From contig NZ_FOHJ01000002.1 in assembly GCF_900111405.1 (NCBI RefSeq), positions 62,001-126,000 of the forward strand: a DNA stretch of 64,000 bases, in the 5' to 3' direction. Made by a program: the position numbers and the translations under genes. Shown here in pieces: positions 29,016 through 36,405 of the stretch. A model generated the notes under the pieces. It worked only from the letters and a program-made list of their open reading frames with translations. It was not told the origin of the DNA and ran no database searches. Each line of letters starts with the position of its first letter. Within the stretch, counting starts at the first letter, position 1. The stretch is from Salinibacillus kushneri (GTDB taxonomy: Bacteria; Bacillota; Bacilli; Bacillales; Alkalibacillaceae).

Positions 29016-29057
29016 CCTTACAAATGTCCACTTATTAACGTTTGTGAGGTTTTTTGT
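29016..29057 (+). terminator. Terminator of fbp
   Basis: CCTTACAAATG and CGTTTGTGAGG form an imperfect stem ending in TTTTTT. The arms resemble those of the fda terminator at 8234-8275. Confidence 0.75.
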
Positions 29058-29136
29058 TTGTTGGGGATTATACCTTTGCATGAATGATTAGGCATGTGGA
29101 TTTAAAATGAAGATTGTCGCTTATTTAAGGTTAAAT

Positions 29137-29263
29137 CAGATTAAAAAAGAAATTTTTCTTTGGAAAAGTGTATAACAGGATGAATTGTATAAATGTCCGC
29201 TTAATCTTTTTAAAAAGGGGATTAAAAGTTTTGAAAAGGGGATTAAAAAATTCCAAAACAGGA
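29137..29263. repeat. AT-rich dispersed repeat, copy 1
   Basis: This stretch aligns along most of its length with 35746-35867. Shared blocks are GATTAAAAAA, TGGAAA, TGTATA-CAGGAT, GCTTAATCTTTT, AAAAAG-GG and GGATTAAAAAATT. It holds no open frame. It occupies part of the 620-base gap before the OFA transporter, where I see nothing else except a possible weak leader. Confidence 0.55.
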
Positions 29264-29622
29264 GTAAATAGCTAATCAATAGGCAGAAAAAATATTATAA
29301 ATGCTCAATTATGGCAACTCATAATCAATTCCGGAAAATAGGGTTTAATTCGTTTCATTTTGAATTATTAATCAAAAGGCCGGCAAAATCCTTCATAAGA
29401 TTTCCAAACGATTCATATCCGGAACCTGAAAGACCTCACTTTATAAATTTTCATAAAATATTCATAAAAAAGTACGCATAAAAATATGGTATCCACAAAA
29501 GGTCCTGTTTGATAATCTTATATGGTTTGCAGTCCCTCTTATGAATATGAAAGAGGCAGCGCCAGTAGACAAACTGTGGCCTTTTTACGAGCTCTAATCA
29601 TCATGAAGTGAGGGGGAAACGT

Positions 29623-30900
29623 ATGGATAAGGTCAAAAATCGCTGGCTAATTGCGGCATCTGCTGTTGGTATTCATATTTCCATCGGATCTGCGTACGCA
29701 TGGAGCGTGTTCACCAACCCAATGGCGAATTCATTTGGCTGGGAGACTACGGAAATTTCCATGGCGTTTAGTATTGCGATCTTTATTCTTGGTCTATCTG
29801 CAGCTTTTATGGGAAGGTTTGTAGAAAAACAAGGTCCAAGAAAGTCAGGCATGCTCGCGGCACTGTTCTTTGGTGTTGGAGTAGCAGGTTCAGGTTTAGC
29901 CACTTACTTTGAATCTTTGTATCTATTATATCTGTTCTATGGGATTATCGGTGGTATTGGTTTAGGGATTGGGTATATCGCACCGGTTTCTACTTTGGTT
30001 AAATGGTTCCCGGATAGACGTGGGCTAGCAACGGGACTTGCCATTATGGGATTTGGCTTTGCATCCTTAATTAGTGGACCAGCCGCTGCAGCCTTAATTG
30101 AGTCTGTCGGCATTTCGACCACCTTTTATATTCTTGGAGCCATTTATTTTATCGTCATGACCGCCTCATCTCAATACTTAGCTCCACCACCTGAGGACTG
30201 GGTTCCAAAAGGATTTGATTCCGAAGAGCAGAGTGGAGGTAAGCAAATTAAACCAGATCTTGCACAGCTTACCGCCAATCAAGCTGTTAAAACACGCCGC
30301 TTTTACATGCTCTGGTTCATGCTTTTTATTAATGTCACTTGTGGAATCGCTATCATTTCTGTCGCCTCGCCAATGGCACAGGAAATTGCAGGTATGACAC
30401 CTATTGCGGCAGCCGCCATGGTTGGACTGAATGGCTTGTTTAATGGATTAGGGAGAATTGGCTGGGCATCTTTGTCAGATTATATGGGGCGACCAAATGT
30501 TTATACAGCATTCTTTGTGATACAAATCATCGCTTTCTTCACACTGCCTATTGCTTACAGCGCCCTTTTGTTCCAAATTTTAGTGTTTGCTATTCTAACC
30601 TGTTATGGTGGTGGATTTGCTACCATTCCAGCTTATATTGGAGATATCTTTGGAACGAAACAACTTGGCGCCATCCACGGCTACATTTTAACAGCCTGGG
30701 CATTGGCAGGGGTAGTTGGACCAATACTTCTCTCAGCTGTCTATGATCTAACAAACAGTTATAATGCTACATTGTATATATTTGGTATTTTGTTTGTAGC
30801 TGCATTTGGATTATCTCTTTGGATTCGGGCAGATATCAACAGGCTACGAAATAAACAGGAAAAGCCTGATCCAAATATGGCGGGTGCCGAGTTAAACTAA
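29623..30900 (+). CDS. OFA family (oxalate/formate antiporter-type) MFS transporter
   Basis: The 425-residue membrane protein has twelve hydrophobic helices. It shows the OFA pattern: the opening NRWLIAASAVGIHISIGSAY, WSVFTNPM in helix 1, the loop GRFVEKQGPRKSG between helices 2 and 3, and the second-half TRRFYMLWFMLFINVTCGI. ATG 29623 follows GAGGGGGAAA; an upstream in-frame GTG (29608) lies before the ribosome site. It is followed by a terminator and then by the formate-dehydrogenase-like gene and fdhD. Uptake or exchange of formate or another small carboxylate is a reasonable inference. Confidence 0.88.
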   Translation: MDKVKNRWLIAASAVGIHISIGSAYAWSVFTNPMANSFGWETTEISMAFSIAIFILGLSAAFMGRFVEKQGPRKSGMLAALFFGVGVAGSGLATYFESLYLLYLFYGIIGGIGLGIGYIAPVSTLVKWFPDRRGLATGLAIMGFGFASLISGPAAAALIESVGISTTFYILGAIYFIVMTASSQYLAPPPEDWVPKGFDSEEQSGGKQIKPDLAQLTANQAVKTRRFYMLWFMLFINVTCGIAIISVASPMAQEIAGMTPIAAAAMVGLNGLFNGLGRIGWASLSDYMGRPNVYTAFFVIQIIAFFTLPIAYSALLFQILVFAILTCYGGGFATIPAYIGDIFGTKQLGAIHGYILTAWALAGVVGPILLSAVYDLTNSYNATLYIFGILFVAAFGLSLWIRADINRLRNKQEKPDPNMAGAELN

Positions 30901-30941
30901 AATAAAGTTATGGAGACATATCAATAAGCCTATCTCAACAA

Positions 30942-30987
30942 GTCGTAACGATCATTTTTATATAAAAGATGCGTTACGACGTTTTTC
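30942..30987 (+). terminator. Terminator of the OFA transporter gene
   Basis: GTCGTAACG (30942-30950) pairs with CGTTACGAC (30972-30980) across a loop of about 21 bases and is followed by GTTTTTC. Confidence 0.8.
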
Positions 30988-31064
30988 TTCCATAACAAAA
31001 GTTTTAAAGTTCGTACTACGTTAATAGGATATACTAAAATCATTTTTAAACGGAGGGATATTCT

Positions 31065-33416
31065 TTGGGAACTACAAAGCACTCCGGTCCTGTGAAATTG
31101 CCGAAAAAACCTGACCCAAGCTTGTGGGTAAGTAAGGTTCCATTTGGTTTAGGAAAAATTAAGCCGCATCATATTCGGGATATGATGAAGGTTGCCTGGG
31201 AAAATAAAGATAATCTACCCTACGCGACACGTATTTTAAGAAAGGGCGTTTGTGATGGCTGCGCATTAGGTGTGTTGGGCTTTCAGGATCAAACACTTAA
31301 AGGGCCTCATTTATGTACAACAAGATTAAATGTACTCCGATTAAATACTATGCACGCGATGAAGGAGGATGTCCTTCATGCGGATATTGATGATTTAAGG
31401 AAAATGAGCAGTACTGAATTAAGAAAATTAGGTCGTATCCCTTATCCGCTTATTCGTAAGCCCGGTGAAAGAAGGTTTAGACGCTTGTCCTGGGATGAAG
31501 CACTTGATATGGTGGCGGAAAAGATGAAAGGAATGGATCCAAAACAATACGGCTTTTATTTAACATCAAGAGGCATTACCAATGAAACGTATTATACAGC
31601 TGGAAAAGTGGCCCGCTTTTTAGGGACGAATAATATTGATAATGCCTCTCGTATCTGTCATTCACCATCCAAAACAGCACTAAGCCGTTCGCTTGGTATT
31701 GGGGCTTCAAGCTGTAACTACAAAGACTGGATTGGATCAGATGTCCTTATTTTCTGGGGATCAGTTGCAGCTAATAATCAGCCGGTATCAACCAAATACA
31801 TGTATGCCGCCAAGCGAAAAGGGACGAAGATAATTATCATTAATCCGTATTACGAACCTTCTATGGATCAATATTGGGTACCATCGATTCCGGATTCCGC
31901 TTTATTTGGAACGAAGATTGCGGATGATGTATACCAGGTAAATATTGGTGGGGACATTGCCTTTATGCATGGCATCATGAAGCACTGGTTTGAAATGGAG
32001 GAACAGGAACCTGGATCTGCCATTGACCATGAGTTTGTTCAGCAGCACGTTAATGGATTTAAGGAGTTAAAGCAAAAGGTGACCTACTATGATTGGGACA
32101 TTTTAGAGAAGTCTTCCGGATTATCGAAAGATAGAATAAGAGAATTAGCAGAAATACTGGCTCAATCACAATCAGGTGTCTTTGTCTGGTCCATGGGGCT
32201 TACTCAGCATCGTTTTGGTACAGATAACGTTTCTCAAGTAGCGAATCTGGCAATGCTGCGTGGTTTTATTGGCAGAGAGAATTGTGGTGTTATGCCTATT
32301 CGAGGACATTCAGGTGTGCAGGGATCTGGAGAAATGGGAGCCGACCCATTTGTGCTGCCAGGTGGAGGCATGAAGGAAGAAAACAGGAAGCGCATAAAAG
32401 ATGTCTGGGGTTTTCCTATCCCAGAGTGGCAAGGGGACATTGTAGGAGTATCTCTTGAAAACGCTCTTCTTCCTGAGGACCATGAGCGAAAACTGCAGCT
32501 CTATTACATGTCCGGCGGTAATTTCTTAGAGACCATGCCAAATCCTGACTTTGTTAAACAGTGTCTGGAAAATATCGATATCCGGGTCCATCAGGATATT
32601 ATTTTTAATACGTCGACCTTGGTTGATGCTAAAGAAGCGGTAATTGTCCTGCCAGCTATGACCAGATATGAACAGCCTGGAGGAGGTACGTCTACCTCAA
32701 CGGAAAGAATGGTATATCTATCACCGGAAATTAAAGGTCCTAGAATAGAAGAGGCACGGGCGGAATGGGAGATTTATGTGGATCTTGCCAAGAGAGTGAA
32801 ACCAGATCAAAAACATCTTATAAACTTTGAAACCGCCCAGCAAATTCGTGATGAAATCGCAAAGGCAGCCCCTAATTATGATGGAATCCAGAACCTAAGG
32901 GAGGAAGGAGATGTTTTTCAATGGGGTGGGGCCTGGTTATGTGAAGGGGGAGAATGTCCGACCCCTGATGGGAAAGGAAATCTGATTACTGTGGAAGTTC
33001 CAGAGCTTCGAAAACCTGAAGGCCACTTTCATGTAACCACACGACGCGGAAAACAATTTAATTCCATGATTTACAGTGAATCAGATCCTTTTAATAATGC
33101 AAGTCGTGATGATGTTCTTATGAATGAAGAGGATGCGAAAAAACATGATATTCAGGAAGGCGATGCGATTGTGGTTTATAATCAGCATGGTACATTTAAT
33201 GGCCGGGCAAAGTTTGAACCGATGAAACAAGGGAATATTGAAGTCCACTGGCCAGAAGGAAATGCTTTCATTCCAAAAGGGGTTTATGAAAAATATGCCG
33301 GAATTCCAGAATACAACACGTCGGTTATTGTGGAAAAAGCAGAAACCTATTACGCACATAAGGATACCCAATATGTAGAAAAACGGATAGAAGAATTAGA
33401 AATGGATCCACATTAA
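31065..33416 (+). CDS. FdhF/YdeP family molybdopterin oxidoreductase (formate dehydrogenase-like)
   Basis: This is a 783-residue cytosolic molybdoenzyme of the DMSO-reductase superfamily, in the FdhF/YdeP branch. Near the N-terminus KGVCDGCALGV with a later LCTTRL may hold an iron-sulfur cluster. The pterin-binding body includes GFYLTSRGITNET, the motif SRICHSPSK (Cys where formate dehydrogenases carry Sec or Cys), SMGLTQHRFG and RGHSGVQGSGEMG. The molybdopterin dinucleotide-binding domain ends the protein (YSESDPFNNAS, EGDAIVVYNQHG). TTG 31065 follows GGAGGGA with spacing 6. fdhD lies downstream. Formate as substrate is plausible but unproven for this branch. Confidence 0.88.
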   Translation: MGTTKHSGPVKLPKKPDPSLWVSKVPFGLGKIKPHHIRDMMKVAWENKDNLPYATRILRKGVCDGCALGVLGFQDQTLKGPHLCTTRLNVLRLNTMHAMKEDVLHADIDDLRKMSSTELRKLGRIPYPLIRKPGERRFRRLSWDEALDMVAEKMKGMDPKQYGFYLTSRGITNETYYTAGKVARFLGTNNIDNASRICHSPSKTALSRSLGIGASSCNYKDWIGSDVLIFWGSVAANNQPVSTKYMYAAKRKGTKIIIINPYYEPSMDQYWVPSIPDSALFGTKIADDVYQVNIGGDIAFMHGIMKHWFEMEEQEPGSAIDHEFVQQHVNGFKELKQKVTYYDWDILEKSSGLSKDRIRELAEILAQSQSGVFVWSMGLTQHRFGTDNVSQVANLAMLRGFIGRENCGVMPIRGHSGVQGSGEMGADPFVLPGGGMKEENRKRIKDVWGFPIPEWQGDIVGVSLENALLPEDHERKLQLYYMSGGNFLETMPNPDFVKQCLENIDIRVHQDIIFNTSTLVDAKEAVIVLPAMTRYEQPGGGTSTSTERMVYLSPEIKGPRIEEARAEWEIYVDLAKRVKPDQKHLINFETAQQIRDEIAKAAPNYDGIQNLREEGDVFQWGGAWLCEGGECPTPDGKGNLITVEVPELRKPEGHFHVTTRRGKQFNSMIYSESDPFNNASRDDVLMNEEDAKKHDIQEGDAIVVYNQHGTFNGRAKFEPMKQGNIEVHWPEGNAFIPKGVYEKYAGIPEYNTSVIVEKAETYYAHKDTQYVEKRIEELEMDPH

Positions 33417-33583
33417 CGACTGGTAGTATGAGAGCATATTATGATTTAAATAATGATGGGGGATGACTTTTAATGAAGGAAGAAATACTTATCTCATCCC
33501 CCCATCACACGTGTATAATGAGGTGGATGATTGGGTAAAGTAATGAGAATGGAATGATACAATACAAAAAAGGGTGGAGACCA

Positions 33584-34390
33584 ATGTCTAATGAAACCAT
33601 TAATCATTGGCGAATTATCGAATATGATGGTGAAGGTCTGTCGGAAAGAGAGGAAATTGTGGCAACGGAATTACCGATAACGGTTGTTGTCAATGGGGAA
33701 GAATTTGCGACCATGGTTTGTACACCAGGTGACTTGCATGATCTTGTTATTGGGTTTTTAGCTTCAGAAGGTATCATATTGTTTTACGATGAGATTAAAT
33801 CCATAGACATTGATGAGGATGCCGGTTTTATCTATGTTGATTTGCATAAATCATTACCCGAGGATACAACAAGTCATTCCAAGCGCTTTATTGGTTCCTG
33901 CTGCGGTAAAAGTCGTCAGTTCTACTTTAAAAGTGATGTAAAAACAGCCAAAACGGTCTTAAGTCGCATGATGATTACAGTTGATCAGAGTTTGTCACTA
34001 ATGAAAGAGATGCAGAAACAATCCGAACATTTTCATCTAACAGGTGGTGTTCATAATGCAGCCCTATGTACATTGGATGAGATGGTGGCGATTCGAACAG
34101 ATATTGGACGGCATAATGCATTGGATAAAATATATGGACATGTATTGGAAAATAAAATCCCCCTATCCGACAAACTTATCGTGTTCAGTGGACGTATTTC
34201 ATCAGAAGTATTATTAAAAATATCAAAAATTGGCGTTGGGATTCTCATTTCAAAATCTGCTCCAACTGATTTGGCTCTTAATCTGGCCCATGACCTTAAT
34301 ATTACCGCCATCGGATTTGCCAGAGGAAATAAAATGAATATATATACCCACCCGGAAAGGTTATTGGATGTGAGTAGGACAGAGGCCTGA
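33584..34390 (+). CDS. fdhD: Formate dehydrogenase accessory sulfurtransferase FdhD
   Basis: FdhD hands sulfur from a cysteine desulfurase to the molybdenum cofactor of formate dehydrogenases. The 268-residue protein has the typical TPGDLHDLVIGFLASEGII, the active-site cysteines in GSCCGKS (about 116-122), the GGVHNAAL loop, RTDIGRHNALDK, and SGRISSEVLLK with ISKSAPTDLA. ATG 33584 has GGGTGGAG 4-5 bases upstream; an earlier ATG at 33554 lacks one. It is 167 bases downstream of the molybdoenzyme gene it probably serves. Confidence 0.95.
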   Translation: MSNETINHWRIIEYDGEGLSEREEIVATELPITVVVNGEEFATMVCTPGDLHDLVIGFLASEGIILFYDEIKSIDIDEDAGFIYVDLHKSLPEDTTSHSKRFIGSCCGKSRQFYFKSDVKTAKTVLSRMMITVDQSLSLMKEMQKQSEHFHLTGGVHNAALCTLDEMVAIRTDIGRHNALDKIYGHVLENKIPLSDKLIVFSGRISSEVLLKISKIGVGILISKSAPTDLALNLAHDLNITAIGFARGNKMNIYTHPERLLDVSRTEA

Positions 34391-34449
34391 AGCTACTTAT
34401 CAAAATGAAAATTTCACAAGTCAATCAACCTGTCTATGTAGGTATCATA

Positions 34450-34473
34450 TTCTACAACTGTGTAGTTGTAGAA
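34450..34473. repeat. Perfect hairpin between fdhD and the DUF6366 gene
   Basis: TTCTACAACT and AGTTGTAGAA enclose GTGT. The genes converge here, so it may act as a two-way terminator, although neither strand has a T-run. Confidence 0.45.
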
Positions 34474-34504
34474 GTGCATAATAAAAGATCAATAAATAGT
34501 CTTC

Positions 34505-34720
34505 TCAGTTTAAGAAGATAGATACGATTATAAAACCTATTATAATAACAAAGATAAGTATTCCAGTCCCCTTCCAACCTAAACGACCAACTAAGTCTGC
34601 AAGATTTCCAGTTTCAGTCCTATTAAATCCATCATTCATATTTCCAGTTGGGTTTCTCATTAATTCTTCTTGTCTTAGGCTTTCTCTTCTTCTTTCAGGT
34701 GTTTCCTTGTCTTCCCTCAT
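34505..34720 (-). CDS. DUF6366 family small membrane protein
   Basis: The 71-residue protein has a charged N-terminal half (KETPERRRESLRQEELMRNP, then TGNMNDGFNRTETGNLADL) and one C-terminal membrane span (GTGILIFVIIIGFIIVSIF). The arrangement and the GNLADLVGRLGWKGTG stretch match the uncharacterised DUF6366 family of bacilli. ATG 34720 follows GGAGGGG at a 7-9 base spacing; a GTG at 34726 is too close to it. It is transcribed alone toward fdhD. Confidence 0.8.
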   Translation of the reverse strand: MREDKETPERRRESLRQEELMRNPTGNMNDGFNRTETGNLADLVGRLGWKGTGILIFVIIIGFIIVSIFLN

Positions 34721-34926
34721 TGTCACACCCCTCCATTTTCTTAAATGATAACCAAATATTCCTTTATCCTCATTGGTAAATCTGATTTTATTAGATTTAT
34801 ACCATAGATTAACATCTTATGGTTAAGTAGAAAAGGGAAGCAACTGCATGTAATGCCCATAATTGGACATCCTGCTACAATATGTATACGATAGATGTAG
34901 GTAAGAATAAAGAAAGGATGGTAGCA

Positions 34927-35577
34927 ATGAAGGTTCTTGTTGTAGGAGCAAATGGACAAATTGGAAAGCACCTCGTTTCATTTATTCAGGATACTGATAA
35001 TCTGGAAGCTAAGGCAATGATTCGTAAGCAGGAGCAGGCTTCCTTTTTTGAAGATTTAGGTGCAGAAACTGCGATAGTCGATCTCGAAGGAGGTATTGAT
35101 ACGATTGCTAATGCTGCTGAGGGAGTAGATGCAATTGTATTTACAGCAGGATCCGGTCCACATACTGGGAAAGACAAAACCATTATGATTGATTTAGATG
35201 GCGCAGTAAAAACGATTGAAGCAGCTAAAGCTGCTGGAGTAAAGCGTTTCATTATGATTAGTTCGTTTGATACAACACGGGAAGCGATCCAGGGTGCTCC
35301 TTCCTCCTTTGCCCCATATGTTGCGGCGAAGCACTATGCAGACGAATGGTTGAAGCGGACAGATCTGGATTATACGATTATACATCCTGGCGCACTGACT
35401 AATGACGAAGGTAAAGGACAAGTAAAAGCTGCTGTCGAAGTGGATAGAGGGGAAGTACCTAGAGAGGATGTAGCACGAGTCATCGTTGCTGCTTTAGAAA
35501 ATGATTCAACTGTTGGCAAGGAGTTTCAACTTGTAACGGGTACAACACCGGTAAAGGATGCTATAGATTCTATCTAA
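34927..35577 (+). CDS. NAD(P)-binding oxidoreductase, YhfK type (atypical SDR)
   Basis: This 216-residue Rossmann protein is close in layout to B. subtilis YhfK. The cofactor motif is VVGANGQIGKHL (residues 5-16); then come AMIRKQEQ, VDAIVFTAGSGPHTGKDKT, the SSFDTT region and VAAKHYADEWL with the Y/K-like active-site region. TIIHPGALTNDEGKG is characteristic of the family. ATG 34927 follows AAAGGATGG. It is monocistronic with a strong terminator. The substrate is unknown; NmrA-like redox sensing is possible. Confidence 0.9.
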   Translation: MKVLVVGANGQIGKHLVSFIQDTDNLEAKAMIRKQEQASFFEDLGAETAIVDLEGGIDTIANAAEGVDAIVFTAGSGPHTGKDKTIMIDLDGAVKTIEAAKAAGVKRFIMISSFDTTREAIQGAPSSFAPYVAAKHYADEWLKRTDLDYTIIHPGALTNDEGKGQVKAAVEVDRGEVPREDVARVIVAALENDSTVGKEFQLVTGTTPVKDAIDSI

Positions 35578-35603
35578 ACAAAAACAAATATCACAATAAC
35601 TTA

Positions 35604-35635
35604 GGGCATGTATAGTCGATATACATGTCCTTTTT
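35604..35635 (+). terminator. Terminator of the YhfK-type gene
   Basis: GGCATGTATA and TATACATGTCC pair around GTCGA and are followed by five T, 28 bases after the stop codon. Confidence 0.85.
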
Positions 35636-35745
35636 GATTACTGGAAAAATACAGAATTTCCTAAAGAATCCATTCCTATGGGTCTGGACTTATTATGGGA
35701 AAGGTGGATAAAAATGGAATATCATGGTCCATTAAAAGATAAATA

Positions 35746-35867
35746 GGATTAAAAAAAGAAAATCCATATGGAAATCATGTATAGCAGGATTAATTTGATA
35801 ATGATCAGCTTAATCTTTTAAAAAGAGGTGACAAAATTTGGAGAATAGGATTAAAAAATTTCATAGG
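35746..35867. repeat. AT-rich dispersed repeat, copy 2
   Basis: It aligns with 29137-29263 (see that entry) and lies inside the 502-base gap before the phasin gene. Just upstream (about 35636-35745) is a short protein-like open stretch (KESIPMGLDLLWERWIKMEY) with no start, perhaps a gene relic. A degenerate GTGACAAGCACC at 35926-35937 resembles the TGACAGGCACC element. Confidence 0.55.
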
Positions 35868-35974
35868 CATTTTTTCCAGTATAGAAAATAAAAGAATCCT
35901 TATCGTGAAAAAATAATTAAATGGAGTGACAAGCACCGATTCTGTTTATACTGTTATATTTTTGTGAACATTAA

Positions 35975-36003
35975 TGTCATGGTTTCCCCTTTCTTGTTAT
36001 AAT
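35975..36003 (+). promoter_or_regulatory. Predicted promoter of the phasin-UbiB operon
   Basis: TATAAT (35998-36003) is a perfect -10 box; TGTCAT (35975-35980) at a 17-base spacing is a weak -35 match. The gene starts at 36080. Confidence 0.5.
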
Positions 36004-36079
36004 TTAAATAGATAGATAATTTGGAAAAGTAGTTGTTGCTCGTGAAGTATATATTCATTAAAAAAAGGAGGAATCTATA

Positions 36080-36379
36080 ATGAAGAATACTCTTAAAAAA
36101 GGTTTGTCGTTAGGAATTGGTTTAGCTTTAACAAGTAAGGAACAGGCACAAAAGGTTTTAGATGAACTGGTGAAAAAAGGTGAGTTAAGCCAACAGGAAT
36201 CAAAGGAATTCTATAATGAGATATGGGAGAGAGGCCAGGAGACCCAGCAGGAGTTAGAGGGAAAAATCCAACAGAAATTAAATAAGGTACTAAATGATTT
36301 AAATGTTGCAACTAAGGAAGATATCAGCGAGTTGGAAAAGCGTTTGGAACAATTGGAGAATCAAAACAATAATCAATAA
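36080..36379 (+). CDS. Phasin-like coiled-coil protein (COG3937 type)
   Basis: The 99-residue protein has a short hydrophobic N-terminal part (KKGLSLGIGLALTSKEQAQK) and then an almost continuous charged helix (LVKKGELSQQESKEF, QQELEGKIQQKLNKVLNDL, EDISELEKRLEQLEN) with heptad spacing. This is the layout of the family annotated as polyhydroxyalkanoate-synthesis regulator phasin. It is also often found beside UbiB-type genes, as here (28 bases between stop and likely start). AAAGGAGG lies 8 bases upstream of the ATG. No PHA synthase is visible in the window, so granule binding is not supported locally. Confidence 0.75.
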   Translation: MKNTLKKGLSLGIGLALTSKEQAQKVLDELVKKGELSQQESKEFYNEIWERGQETQQELEGKIQQKLNKVLNDLNVATKEDISELEKRLEQLENQNNNQ

Positions 36380-36405
36380 ATATTTTAATGATTAGAAAGG
36401 AGGGG

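Noticed and set aside
29057-29622. Riboswitch before the OFA transporter
   Set aside because: I see only the AT-rich repeat; no paired stems typical of a known riboswitch, and no terminator/antiterminator pair.
31650-31670. Possible selenocysteine in the formate-dehydrogenase-like gene
   Set aside because: The active-site region reads Cys (SRICHSPSK) with no in-frame TGA.
35629-35747. Protein-like stretch DYWKNTEFPKESIPMGLDLL as a gene
   Set aside because: No start codon, and it overlaps the terminator of the YhfK-type gene; at most a relic.
36093-36311. Minus-strand frame across the phasin gene
   Set aside because: Shadow of the phasin-like gene; no ribosome site and Leu/Pro-rich random composition.
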